From Candidatus Streptomyces philanthi (lineage in GTDB: Bacteria > Actinomycetota > Actinomycetes > Streptomycetales > Streptomycetaceae): a DNA stretch of 64,000 bases. The stretch's first letter is position 1, and every line of letters starts with the position of its first letter. Made by a program: the position numbers and the translations under genes. Under the pieces are notes generated by a model that saw only the letters and a program-made list of their open reading frames with translations, had not been told where the DNA came from and made no database searches. The DNA is taken from the NCBI GenBank assembly GCA_018114805.1, contig CP073042.1, positions 5,873,501-5,937,500 of the forward strand, in the 5' to 3' direction. Below, one piece after another: positions 21,931 through 30,357 of this stretch.

Positions 21931-22030
21931 GCCACGGCTTGGTGAACGCCGAGGTAAAGGACGAACCAAGGACCGCCGTTTCTGACAGCATGACGGTTGA
22001 GTCCAGAACGTGAACGGTGAGGAGAACGCG

Positions 22031-23074
22031 GTGTCGACGGGCCGTTCAGCCACGCGGATGGGCCCCGCCGAGCTGGTGCAGGCGGCGGCCATGGCGCGCC
22101 GCTTCTACCTGGAGGGCAAGTCTAAGATCCAAATCGCCGAGGAGTTCGGCGTCAGCCGCTTCAAGGTGGCCCGCGTGCTGGAGACCGCGCTCGACCGCGA
22201 TCTGGTGCGCATCGAGATCCGGGTGCCCGCCGAGCTCGACGCCGAGCGCTCGGACGCCCTGCGCGCCCGCTACGGGCTGCGCCACGCGGTGGTGGTCGAG
22301 TCCGCGCCGGCCCTGACGGACGGCCTGGACGACGCGGCGGGCCCTGCGACGACTGACCCGGAGAACCTGGGCGAGGTGGCCGCCGACCTGCTCGGCGAGC
22401 TGGTCGCCGAGGGCGACGTGCTCGGCCTGGCCTGGGGCCGGTCCACCATCAACATGGCCGCCGCCCTGCACCGCCTCCCGCCGTGCACTGTCGTCCAGCT
22501 CACCGGCGTGTACGACGCGGGCACGGCCGAGCGCGGCTCGGTCGAGGCGGTGCGCCGGGCGGCGGCCGTCTCCGGCGGCGAGGCCCACCCGATCTACGCG
22601 CCGATGCTGCTGCCCGACTCGGCGACCGCCGCCGCGCTGCGCCGCCAGCCCGGCATCGCCCGCGCCTTTGAGTACTTCCACAAGGTCACCGTGGCGGCCG
22701 TGTCCATCGGCTCGTGGGCGCCGGGCATCTCCACCGTCTACGACATGCTCAGCGACGAGGAGCGGGCGCAGTACGCCTCGCTCGGCGCCGCTGCGGAGAT
22801 GTCGGCCCACCTCTTCGACTCCGAGGGCCGCCGCGTCGGCCGCGACCTCGGGGAGCGCTGCATCACGGTGGAGGCCGACCGGTTGCGCCGCATCCCGGAG
22901 GTGGTGGCCATCGCTGGCGGGCTGCGCAAGGCCGAGGCGATCGGCGCGGTGCTCCGCTCCGGCCTGGTGACCAGCCTCGTCACGGACACGGCCGTCGCGG
23001 ACTACCTCCTGCTTGAGACCGGCCCCGGCCCGCGCCCGGCCCTGGACCGGGCCGACCCGGACGGCGCCAGCTAG
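22031..23074 (+). CDS. SorC/DeoR-type sugar-binding transcriptional regulator
   Basis: This 347-residue regulator has an N-terminal helix-turn-helix (YLEGKSKIQIAEEFGVSRFK, residues 25-45) and a C-terminal sugar-phosphate-binding domain of the SorC class (LGLAWGRSTINMAAALHRL near 135; VAAVSIGSWAPGIS near 230). GTG 22031 has GAGGAG 7 bases upstream; the frame opens slightly earlier at a GTG with no ribosome site. Adjacent rpe suggests it senses a pentose-phosphate-pathway sugar phosphate; that is inference. A 23-bp perfect hairpin follows. The gene is intact. Confidence 0.88.
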   Translation: MSTGRSATRMGPAELVQAAAMARRFYLEGKSKIQIAEEFGVSRFKVARVLETALDRDLVRIEIRVPAELDAERSDALRARYGLRHAVVVESAPALTDGLDDAAGPATTDPENLGEVAADLLGELVAEGDVLGLAWGRSTINMAAALHRLPPCTVVQLTGVYDAGTAERGSVEAVRRAAAVSGGEAHPIYAPMLLPDSATAAALRRQPGIARAFEYFHKVTVAAVSIGSWAPGISTVYDMLSDEERAQYASLGAAAEMSAHLFDSEGRRVGRDLGERCITVEADRLRRIPEVVAIAGGLRKAEAIGAVLRSGLVTSLVTDTAVADYLLLETGPGPRPALDRADPDGAS

Positions 23075-23089
23075 CCCCGCACGACCGCG

Positions 23090-23140
23090 CGATACGTCCG
23101 ACGCCCCGGGCCGCGCCGGCCCGGGGCGTCGGACGTATCG
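23090..23140. terminator. 23-bp bidirectional terminator
   Basis: A perfect 23-bp inverted repeat (23090-23112 with 23118-23140, 5-base loop) lies between the convergent SorC-type regulator and PPOX gene. It is one of the longest perfect stems in the window. Confidence 0.88.
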
Positions 23141-23149
23141 GGGCGTGGG

Positions 23150-23847
23150 TCAGTAGAGGTCGTTCTCGTAGTGGTGTTCCAGCGTGGCGACCAGGGAGCC
23201 GACCTGGTCGCCGAGGGTGCGGGCCATTTGCCGGCGTTCTCCGCGACGGTCATTGCGGAGAAGCTGCTGCCGAAGGTCAGGGCGTCGGCGAGGTGGCGGG
23301 CGTCGCCGTCCCACAGCTTGGCCCGGATCACGGCCTTTCCGCACTGCCCGAACACCTCGCGGACCCGCACGACGGTCGCCAGCACCGCGGGCTTGCCCTC
23401 GACGCCGAGCCGGTCGAGCAGTTCGGGGTCGTCGGTGATGAACGCGTCCCCGTTCACCCGTAGCACCTCGCGTACGCCGGGTACGAAGAACGCGAGCCCC
23501 ACGGCCGGGTTGCGGGACACGTTCTCGAAGGTGTCGGCGAGCCGGTTGCCGGGGCGCTCTGGCAGGGCCAGCGTTCACGGGGCGAGCACCCGCATCGAAC
23601 CCGGCGGCTCGCCCTTGGGGCTGGTGTCCAACTGGCCCGATGCGTCGGCGGAGGCCACCACGCAGAACGTGCTGTGCGCGATGAAGCGGGTGGCGAACTC
23701 CCCGAGGTAGGGCTCCTTCTTCTCCGCGATGAACGGCAGCGGGTGCCCCAGCACCTCCCGCACCCGGGCCAGGTCGATCGGCCGGTAGTTGTCGGCCGCC
23801 GTCCGCGCCGGCGCGGGCCCGCGGGGCGGGTCGATGGTCCCGGTCAT
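23150..23847 (-). pseudogene. PPOX-class FMN flavoprotein, in-frame stop and frameshift
   Basis: The protein starts at ATG 23847 (GGGGAGGA upstream) with MTGTIDPPRGPAP and the pyridoxamine-5-phosphate-oxidase-like core (PFIAEKKEPYLGEFATRFIA, FCVVASADASGQLDTSPKG). A TGA at 23575-23577 interrupts it after SMRVLAP. The same frame continues directly with TLALPERPGNRLADTFENV and GLAFFVPGVREVLRVNGDA, so the stop is a point nonsense (probably CGA to TGA). A shift near 23225 then leads to the expected C-terminus MARTLGDQVGSLVATLEHHY. It resembles the MSMEG_1061-type PPOX family. It neighbours a VanB-type reductase on the same strand, both downstream of a divergent TetR. Confidence 0.82.
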
Positions 23848-23898
23848 GATCGTCCTCCCCGCGACGCGCACCGCGCCGTTCCGTCAGCCGTCGCGCGG

Positions 23899-24876
23899 TC
23901 ACACATCGAGCACCAGCCGCCTTCCGCGCGCCCGGGACACGCAGGGGTACATGCGCGGTCGCCGGCCGCGCGCTCGTCCGCCGAGAGGATGTCGTCCAGG
24001 TGCTCGGGTACGCCGTCGAGCACCCGGGTCTCGCACGTACCGCAGACGCCCTCCCGGCAGGAGCAGACCACCGGAACGCCGGTCGCTTCGAGCGCGCTCA
24101 GGACGGAGCGGTCGGCGGGCACGGTCACCGTCGTCTCCGAGCGCGCGCACACCACCTCGACCTCGGCCCGCGGCACGGCCGGCCTCGGCCGCGCCGCGAA
24201 CCGCTCCATGCGCACGGTTCCCGGGTCCCAGTGCGCGCTGCCCTCCTCGATCGCGGTCAGCAGGGACTCGGGACCGCAGGCGTACAGGGCGGTGCCGGGG
24301 CGGGGGCGGGCGAGCCAGTCGTCGAGCGGCATGCGGCCGGTCTCGTCCTTTGGGTAGCGCCACACGTGCTCGCGGTGGGGCGCGAGTTCGTCGAGGAAGG
24401 CCATCGAGGCCGCCGTGCGACCGCCGTACGCCAGTCGCCACGGCACGCCCCGGCGCACGGCCTCCCGCACCATCGGCAGGATCGGCGTGATGCCGATGCC
24501 GCCCGCGACGAACAGGTACGCCGGCTCCGGGCGGAAGCCGAAGTTGTCCAGCGGGCCGCGCACCCGCACCGGCTGTCCCGGGCGCAGGAAGGCGTGTACG
24601 TACTCCGAACCGCCCCGGTCTGCCGCGCTCGCGCCGTACGCCGACGCGGTAGCGGGAGCGGTCCGTCACCGAGCCGCACAGCGAGTACTGGCGGGCGATC
24701 CCGGTGGGCAGGACCAGCTCGATGTGGGCGCCGGGGCGCCACGGTGGCAGGTCGCCTCCCTCCGCCGCGGCCAGCTCGACGGAGACCACGCCCTCGGCCT
24801 CCCACCGCAGTTGCCGTACCACCATCGCCAGCTCGTCCGTCCGGGTGCGCGGACGAGCCGGGGCCAGCTGACGCAT
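23899..24876 (-). pseudogene. PDR/VanB-type ferredoxin reductase with 2Fe-2S domain, two frameshifts
   Basis: The protein starts at 24876 (MRQLAPARPRTRTDE) with the FAD/FMN-binding domain (GVVSVELAAAEGGDLPPWRP, RQYSLCGSVTDRSRYRVGV). A shift near 24630 moves to a second frame carrying the NAD-binding part (FVAGGIGITPILPMVREAV) and the plant-type 2Fe-2S cluster loop CSCREGVCGTCETRVLDG. A second shift near 23950 reaches the terminal MYPCVSRARGRRLVLDV with the fourth cysteine. The layout is that of phthalate-dioxygenase-reductase or vanillate-demethylase reductase subunits. No oxygenase partner is nearby; the PPOX flavoprotein is the only co-directional neighbour. The divergent TetR is intact. 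Confidence 0.82.
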
Positions 24877-24896
24877 GGGCCACCCCCAGAGAAAAG

Positions 24897-24946
24897 GTTA
24901 ACGTTGTTATTAACAGCGAATTCAAGGTAGTGTTAACGTTGTTAAC
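24897..24946. promoter_or_regulatory. two AT-rich TetR operators
   Basis: GTTAACGTTGTTATTAAC (24897-24914) and GTTAACGTTGTTAAC (24932-24946) share the 13-base core GTTAACGTTGTTA. Each is close to palindromic around GTTAA/TTAAC. They sit in a strikingly AT-rich gap between the divergent VanB-type gene and the TetR gene; the second abuts the TetR start codon. They are very likely the autoregulatory operators of that TetR. Confidence 0.8.
24904..24933 (+). promoter_or_regulatory. candidate promoter of TetR gene
   Basis: TTGTTA (24904-24909), an 18-base spacer and TAGTGT (24928-24933) overlap both TetR operators. The expected transcription start is only about 5-8 bases before the GTG at 24947, so the mRNA would be leaderless or nearly so. 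No Shine-Dalgarno is present. Confidence 0.5.
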
Positions 24947-25600
24947 GTGTCAATGAGAACTCAGAGGGTCGGCGGCCGGGCCAGGACGCCGCTGCGGGCC
25001 GAGACGGTGGGGCGGACGGCGCTGGCGCTGGTCGACGCCGGTGGACTGGAATCGCTGACGATGCGTCGGCTCGCCGTGAGCCTGGATGTCCAACTGCCCA
25101 CGCTCTACCGGCTGTTCGACAACAAGCAGGCGGTGCTCGACGAGATGGCCGAGACACTGCTGGCGGGCGTCCTGGCGCGGGCCGACCTCACCGGCGACAC
25201 CTGGGAGGAGCGCGCCGCGGCCCTCGCCCGCGCGCTGCGCGAGACGCTCCTCGCGCAGCGGGACGGGGCGCGCGTCGTCGGCGGCACGTACACGGCACAG
25301 CAGGCCACGCTCACCCTCGCCGACACCATGCTGGTGGTCCTGGGGAAGGCGGAACTGCCTGCGGAGAAGGCGCTGTGGGCCGCCACCACCCTCTTCAGCT
25401 ACGTGCTCGGCGAGGTGCTCGAACAGCAGGGGGCGACCGGCGGCGAGACCGAACTCCTCGCGGCCTCGGTACGGGACGGGCGCTACCCGCGGCTGGCCGC
25501 CACCCCGTGGGAGCGGTTCGTCGACTTCGACGCGCGCTTCGACTTCGGGGTCCGCGTCCTGACGGCCGGGCTGAGCGCCGAGTGCGCGCGGCGCCCGTGA
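24947..25600 (+). CDS. TetR-family transcriptional regulator
   Basis: This 217-residue TetR-type repressor has an N-terminal helix-turn-helix (ALVDAGGLESLTMRRLAVSL then DVQLPTLYRLFDNKQAVLDE, residues 28-66). Its C-terminal ligand domain resembles the tetracycline-repressor C-terminal class. The start is GTG 24947 or ATG 24953, neither with a ribosome site, consistent with a leaderless transcript. It faces a decayed VanB-reductase/PPOX pair across two clear operators. The regulator and operators are intact although both presumed targets are broken. Confidence 0.88.
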   Translation: MSMRTQRVGGRARTPLRAETVGRTALALVDAGGLESLTMRRLAVSLDVQLPTLYRLFDNKQAVLDEMAETLLAGVLARADLTGDTWEERAAALARALRETLLAQRDGARVVGGTYTAQQATLTLADTMLVVLGKAELPAEKALWAATTLFSYVLGEVLEQQGATGGETELLAASVRDGRYPRLAATPWERFVDFDARFDFGVRVLTAGLSAECARRP

Positions 25601-25738
25601 CCTCCGCGCGCGGCACCAGGGACGGTGGTCGAGTACGCGCCCCGTACCCGGCCGACGTCATCCGCGCCCGCCCGCCGACGTCCCCGGTTCGTCCGCAGTG
25701 TGAGATGTCCCTCCGGGATGTGGTCGGACTCTGCCAGC

Positions 25739-25801
25739 ATGCCCGCCATGCAGCAGCGGATTATCAGCCGCGGCGTGCCGGCACCGAGCCCAGGGGAGTG
25801 A
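25739..25801 (+). CDS. putative leader peptide of attenuator
   Basis: This is a 20-codon reading frame with two possible starts (25739 or 25748) and the central residues MQQRIISRG, with adjacent ATT-ATC Ile codons. ATT is rare in this DNA. It ends at TGA 25799-25801 inside a small hairpin (GGGGAG 25793-25798 with CTCCCC 25803-25808). A terminator-like hairpin follows 26 bases later, then an ACT-domain gene. This is the arrangement of amino-acid attenuation leaders. No ribosome site is obvious, so the call is an inference from layout. Confidence 0.4.
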   Translation: MPAMQQRIISRGVPAPSPGE

Positions 25802-25827
25802 CCTCCCCGGACTCACCGCCCGCATGC

Positions 25828-25854
25828 AGACCTCTCGCGCCTCGCGAGGGGTCT
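25828..25854 (+). terminator. candidate attenuator hairpin before ACT-domain gene
   Basis: The stem AGACC-T-CTCGCG / CGCGAG-G-GGTCT (12 pairs including one T-G wobble, 3-base loop) is followed by the T-rich stretch TCTCTGTTTCC. It ends 36 bases before the ATG of the ACT protein, so it can only act on that gene. Confidence 0.55.
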
Positions 25855-25889
25855 TCTCTGTTTCCGGACCCAGAGACGGACCACCACCC

Positions 25890-26228
25890 ATGGAACACAT
25901 CCGGCTCACCGTCACGCTCCGGCCCGGCCGCGGCACGCTCGCCCGGCTCGCCGCCACCCTCAACCACCACCAGGTGCTGGACTTCGCGTACACGGCGCCG
26001 GCGGAGGCGGCCACGTCCGCCGAGGCGTCGGCGAGCCTGGCCGCCACCGCGCCGGCGAGGGTGACCACCGCCGTCGTCCGCGTGCCCCGGGCCCACGTAC
26101 CGCGCGCGCAGCAGAAGCTGCGCATGCTCGTCGACGTGCTCGACGTGGCCCTTGACCCCGCGCCGCCCGGCGCCGCCGTGACGGCGCCGGGCGGTCACAC
26201 GCCGAGCGCGGGGACCCCGCCTCGCTGA
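25890..26228 (+). CDS. small ACT-like domain protein
   Basis: This 112-residue protein begins MEHIRLTVTLRPGRGTLARL. The pattern of strand, Pro-Gly turn, helix (LARLAATLNHHQ), strand (VLDFAYTAP), an Ala-rich insertion, strand (TTAVVRVPR), helix (AQQKLRMLVDVLDVAL) resembles the ACT fold of acetolactate synthase small subunits (IlvH/IlvM). No catalytic acetolactate synthase subunit is nearby. ATG 25890 was chosen because the frame upstream runs through the attenuator hairpin. If the family guess is right it is an amino-acid sensor or regulatory subunit controlled by attenuation. The family assignment is from fold pattern only. Confidence 0.55.
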   Translation: MEHIRLTVTLRPGRGTLARLAATLNHHQVLDFAYTAPAEAATSAEASASLAATAPARVTTAVVRVPRAHVPRAQQKLRMLVDVLDVALDPAPPGAAVTAPGGHTPSAGTPPR

Positions 26229-26250
26229 CGCGTTAACAGGTGACCCGCCG

Positions 26251-27396
26251 CTAGTGGGGGTTGGCGGGCCAGCGCAGGAGCGCGCCGAGCCCACCCACCG
26301 GGGCGGCGGCCGGGTCGCTGACGACGGCCTCGGCCCCGCCGGCGATGGCCGCGCGCACCAGTGCGTCGTCCGCCCGGGCCGGCGCGGGGCGCGCCGCGCC
26401 CAGGTACTGCAACTCGGTTCTGTGAAAGGCAAGTTGGTCACTCTCCGGCCCGATCCACACCTCGCGGCCGGTGTCCTGGCCGTCCGGGGTGACCAGCAGC
26501 GTGTCGATCTGGTGCTCGCGGGCCGCCTCCACCAGGGCGGGCACTCCCGCGATGGCGTTCCCGCCGCCGTCGTCGTGCGTCGCGGCGTGGAAGCGGTCCA
26601 GCACCTCGCTCACGTGCTCGGTCTCGTGCGCGGCCCGCACCTGGGCGATGTCGCGTTCGAGCCGCGCGCTGCCGGAGCCGGTCGACCGGGCGCGGTGCTC
26701 GCTCTCCGCGGTCACCGCCCGCAGCGGCTCGGGCAGCCGGTCGCGCACCGCCTTGCGCTCGCGGGCATCGCCGACCAGCAGCATCACCTCGGCGCCGCAG
26801 CGCTGCCACATCTCGTGGGCGGCGTGGGCTATCTCGGCCGCGTTCTGCTCCCAGGTGTTCTCGACGGCCGTCTGGAAGTGCCGCTCCGACCAGTCGGCCG
26901 AAGCGGTCTTGTGTACCGGTCAGCCGGCCCCGCTGACCTGCCCCGTCTCGCGCTGCCCGGCGTCGTCTCGGACCTCGAAGTCGGCCCCGGTGCGGTCCAC
27001 GTACGCCACCAGGCACGGCGTCGGGTCGCCGACGGAACGCAGCAGGGGCGTGATCCTCGGCAGCGCGGACCAGGTGGTCATCGGGGTGGCCGGCGGGCCC
27101 GGGAGTGGAACGTCGAGCACGACCTCGCCGTCGGTGGCGAACACGGCGCGCCCGGCCCGCTTGCCGGACGCCGGGGGCCGACCGATCGGCCCGGCGTCCG
27201 GGCCGTTGAACAGGGCCTTGTAGACCGCGTCGCGGGTCGCGGCGCTCGCGCCCAGCTCGGCGAGTTCCTGGGTCGCCGCGCGGGCCGTCAGCTCCTGGCG
27301 CTTGGCCGCGTCCTCCGTTGTGTGCGAGGTGTCGGCGTAGACCGAGGCCCAGGGGCCGGGATGGGGGAGGATCGGACGTAGATCCGAAAGGCGCAT
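26251..27396 (-). pseudogene. Vms1/Rv2629-like ribosome-associated protein, in-frame stop
   Basis: Start ATG 27396 gives MRLSDLRPILPHPGPWASVY, the N-terminus of the actinobacterial Rv2629/baeRF-type proteins (release-factor-like, Vms1-related). A TGA at 26920-26922 interrupts it after GQVSGAG. The same frame continues with PVHKTASADWSERHFQTAVE and the full C-terminal half (GAEVMLLVGDARERKAVRDR to LRWPANPH), so only one base change is needed to restore a 381-residue protein. Relatives are linked to dormancy/stress and to rescue of stalled ribosomes. The two halves could be made separately, but no ribosome site precedes the second. The gene neighbours an F420 enzyme and a stress-type small protein. 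Confidence 0.8.
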
Positions 27397-27591
27397 GATG
27401 CCTCCTTCTTGCGTTCGCGGTGTCAGGCGGCTCCCGACCCGAGTGCCCCGTCGTGATTCAACGGAACACGGTCACGCGGATGGATCGGCCCGCCGTCGGG
27501 GCGGTGGCCACCGGCCCTCGCCTGCCCGGGTCGGCGCCCCCGGATTCCGCTGGGCCGGGGCGCGGCCCCGGTGGCGCCGGGCGGTCGCGGC

Positions 27592-28548
27592 TCAGACCGG
27601 GAGCCGGGGCAGGACCTTGGTGCGGTAGAAGTCGAAGAAACCGCGCTGGTCCGGGCCGATCTGGCTGACGTACACTGCGTCGAACCCGGCCTCCACGTAC
27701 GCGCGGATCGCCGACACGTGCGCCTCGGGGTCGTCCCCGCACGGCACGTTCGCCGCGACCCGCTCGCGCGGCACCAGCGTCGTCGCCTGCTCGAAGTGGC
27801 TCGGCGTGGGCAGCACCTGCGGCAGCTCGCCCGGCAACTGCTCGGTCGACCACAGGCGGTGCGCCGTGTCCACGGCCTCCTCCCGGTCCGGTCCCCAGCA
27901 CACCTTGAGCCCGCCCTGCACCGGTTTGGCGCCGCCGCCCGCGCGCCGGAAGCGCTCGACGGACTCGGCGTCGGGAGCCATGGTGACGTAGCCGTCGCCG
28001 ATGCGCCCGGCCAGTTCGGTCGCCGTCGGGCCGAAGCCGGAGACGTCGACGGGAACGGGCGTCTTGGGCACGGTGTAGAGCCGGGCGTTCTCCACCGTGT
28101 AGTACGTGCCGTGGTGGTTGACCTCCTCGCCCGTGAAAAGCCGCCGCATCACCTGCACGGCCTCCTCCAGCATGGCCAACCGGACGGCCGCCGGGGGCCA
28201 GCGGTCGCCGAGCACGTGCTCGTTGAGCGCCTCCCCCCTGCCGACGCCGAGCCGGAACCGCCCGTCGAGCTGCACGGCGGCGGTGGCCGTGGCCTGTGCC
28301 GTGACGGCCGGGTACAGTCGTACGGTCGGGCAGGTGACGGCCGTCGCGACCGGCAGTGACGTGGCCTCGGACAGCGCCCCGATCACCGACCACACGAAGG
28401 GGCTCTGGCCCTGCGCATCTTTCCAGGGGTGGAAGTGGTCGGAGATCCACAGGGCGGTGAACCCCGCCTGCTCGGCCATCCGCGCCTGCTCGACCAGCGC
28501 GCGCGGCCCGTGCTCCTCGCACGCGAGGAAACAGCCGTACGTCGTCAT
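27592..28548 (-). CDS. F420-dependent oxidoreductase, glucose-6-phosphate dehydrogenase-like group
   Basis: This 318-residue LLM-superfamily TIM barrel starts at ATG 28548 with a strong AAGGAGG ribosome site. It matches the G6PDH-related F420 group (TIGR03557 type): MTTYGCFLACEEHGPRALVE, FTALWISDHFHPW, RFRLGVGRGEALNEHVLG and GRIGDGYVTMAPD. The C-terminus FFDFYRTKVLPRL is characteristic. The enzyme would reduce F420 with an unidentified alcohol or sugar substrate. The longer open frame upstream is not family-like. The gene is intact. Confidence 0.88.
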   Translation of the reverse strand: MTTYGCFLACEEHGPRALVEQARMAEQAGFTALWISDHFHPWKDAQGQSPFVWSVIGALSEATSLPVATAVTCPTVRLYPAVTAQATATAAVQLDGRFRLGVGRGEALNEHVLGDRWPPAAVRLAMLEEAVQVMRRLFTGEEVNHHGTYYTVENARLYTVPKTPVPVDVSGFGPTATELAGRIGDGYVTMAPDAESVERFRRAGGGAKPVQGGLKVCWGPDREEAVDTAHRLWSTEQLPGELPQVLPTPSHFEQATTLVPRERVAANVPCGDDPEAHVSAIRAYVEAGFDAVYVSQIGPDQRGFFDFYRTKVLPRLPV

Positions 28549-28993
28549 CCGGCCTCCTTGACCTGTGTGACGTCCTCGCTTGACGTCTGTGACGCCCTCG
28601 TCCGCGCCGCCCGGGTAGCCGCTGGCGGCCCGCGGAAACCTGCGGGCGGCGGGGCGGACGGCCGCGGCGGTGGTGGTGGCGATCCGGGTGCGGGTGGCCG
28701 ATTCGGCGGGGCGATCTCGGGTAGCCGGGATGAGGACCGCGCCGGGACGCCGTCCTGGTCCTTTCGGTGCCGGCCCTGGCCCGGGTGGCCGGTGCGCCGG
28801 GGCGGAGCGGCGGCCAGCCGTAACGGAGCGCGACGCCCCGGGCGTGGCGCCACTGTGGCGGCGCGCCGGCTGTGCGGCGTGGCCGACCGGGGGCCGGAGC
28901 CGTGTCGCGACTCCGGGTGATATGTCCCATAGTGAAGGGGAATGCGGGCCGTGGCGTCCGCCCACCACACGACGACCCGAGGAGGAGCACCCC
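28549..28993. other. gene-free intergenic region
   Basis: Between divergent genes, 445 bases. I see no coding frame with family similarity and no convincing hairpin or repeat. Promoters for both flanking genes must lie here, but I could not pick a clear -35/-10 pair. Confidence 0.5.
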
Positions 28994-29317
28994 ATGCCCC
29001 GAGGTTCGAGCAACAAGCGTGAGCGACAGCACGAGAAGATCAATGAGAGCCAGGAGGAGTGCGGTACGAGCACGAAGCGGGCCAAGGAGATCGCGGCCCG
29101 GACCGTGAACAAGGAACGCGCGCGCACCGGCGAGGCCAAGACGGCGAGCCGCACGTCCACCCAGGACATGTCGTCGAGCCGCCGTGGTGGCAAGCGCTCG
29201 CACAGCGGAGCGGCCGGCCTCACCCGCGACCAGCTCTACGAGGAGGCCAAGCGCAAGGGCGTCGAGGGCCGGTCGTCTATGAACAAGGACCAGTTGGCCA
29301 ATGCCGTCGGCCGGTAG
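28994..29317 (+). CDS. small basic protein with Rho-N/SAP-like C-terminus ('plasmid stabilization' family)
   Basis: This 107-residue, very hydrophilic, Lys/Arg/Ser-rich protein starts at ATG 28994 (GAGGAG upstream). Its N-terminal two thirds is low-complexity and probably disordered (MPRGSSNKRERQHEKINESQ, then RAKEIAARTVNKERART). The last 35 residues, GLTRDQLYEEAKRKGVEGRS then MNKDQLANAV, form a Rho-N/SAP-like helix-extension-helix that suggests nucleic-acid binding. Streptomycete copies are often labelled plasmid stabilisation protein without experimental support. It is followed by a broken HhH nuclease gene. Its role is unknown; DNA repair or stress is a guess. Confidence 0.75.
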   Translation: MPRGSSNKRERQHEKINESQEECGTSTKRAKEIAARTVNKERARTGEAKTASRTSTQDMSSSRRGGKRSHSGAAGLTRDQLYEEAKRKGVEGRSSMNKDQLANAVGR

Positions 29318-29402
29318 CAGCCGCCGGCGGGCCGGGCCGGCCCGCCGGGGTGGACGCGCGCGGGCGCGGGGCCCGCGGCCCCGGGCTATGGGAGGTTGAG
29401 CC

Positions 29403-30066
29403 ATGACGAAGACGCGCGAGCAGAAGCCGGGGGAGCGGGCCACCGTGCATGCCCTGCTCGACACCCACGGTCAGACCTACGCGGCGGAAGCGGGCATCCG
29501 GCTGCGCGGCACACCGCAGCCGCTCTACCAACTCCTGCTGCTGGCCGACCTGTTGAGCGCACGCATCAGGGCCTCGGTGGCGGTCGCCACGGCCCGGGCC
29601 CTGGCCGACGCGGGGCTGCGCGACCCGCGCCGGATGGCCGACGCGAGCTGGCAGCAGCGCGTGGACGCGCTCGGGGAGGGCGGCTACCGCCGCTACGACG
29701 AGCGCACGGACCCAGCTCGGCGACGGGGCCGAGCTGCTGCGCGACCGTTACGGCGGCGACCTGCGCCGGATGCGCCGGTCGGCGACGTGGAGAGGTTGCG
29801 CGCGCTGCTCCAGGAGGTGCCGGGCCTTGGCCCGACCGGCGCGGACATCTTCCTGCGCGAGGTGCAGCGGGTCTGGCCCGAGTTCGCCCCCTACCTGGAC
29901 GCGAAGGCGCTGCGGGGCGCCGAACGCCTCGGCCTGTCAGGCCGTCCCGAGCGGCTCGCCCGCCTGGTACCCACCGAGGTACACGGCGGCGCTGGCCGCG
30001 GGCCTGGTACGGGCCGCGCTCGACGCCTCGGTCGTGGACGCGGTGCGGGAGCGCGCGGCGGCGTAG
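29403..30066 (+). pseudogene. endonuclease III-like HhH protein, three frameshifts
   Basis: The gene starts at ATG 29403 (GGAGG upstream) with MTKTREQKPGERATVHALLD. It shifts near 29712 to TQLGDGAELLRDRYGGDLRR, shifts again near 29775 to GDVERLRALLQEVPGLGPTG, and again near 29985 to the end YTAALAAGLVRAALDASVVD at 30066. The EVPGLGPTGADIFLREVQ piece is a helix-hairpin-helix DNA-binding motif as in the endonuclease III family. No Fe-S cysteines are visible, so it is the short streptomycete relative rather than Nth. Three lesions in 660 bases make it a decayed gene. Confidence 0.75.
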
Positions 30067-30357
30067 CGGTGCGGTGGCGGGAGGGACGGCTGGGCGTGTT
30101 GGTCCCGGTCGGCGGTCGGTGAGGGCCGCCCGTGTGCGGGCCGCGCGGGGCGCCTTACGGCATTTGCGCGAACGTACGACGGCACGCCCGGGTGGCTCGG
30201 TGGAAGGTACACAGATGCGAACGCGGGTTCGCCACTTGCGCGCCGCATCGGCGATGATGGCGTAGGAGCCGCAGCCCGGACCGAGGCGCCGACAGTGCTT
30301 GGCCCGACCCTGACTCCCCACCCGCCCTTCCGTAAAACCGCAGGTGAGAGAGTTAGC

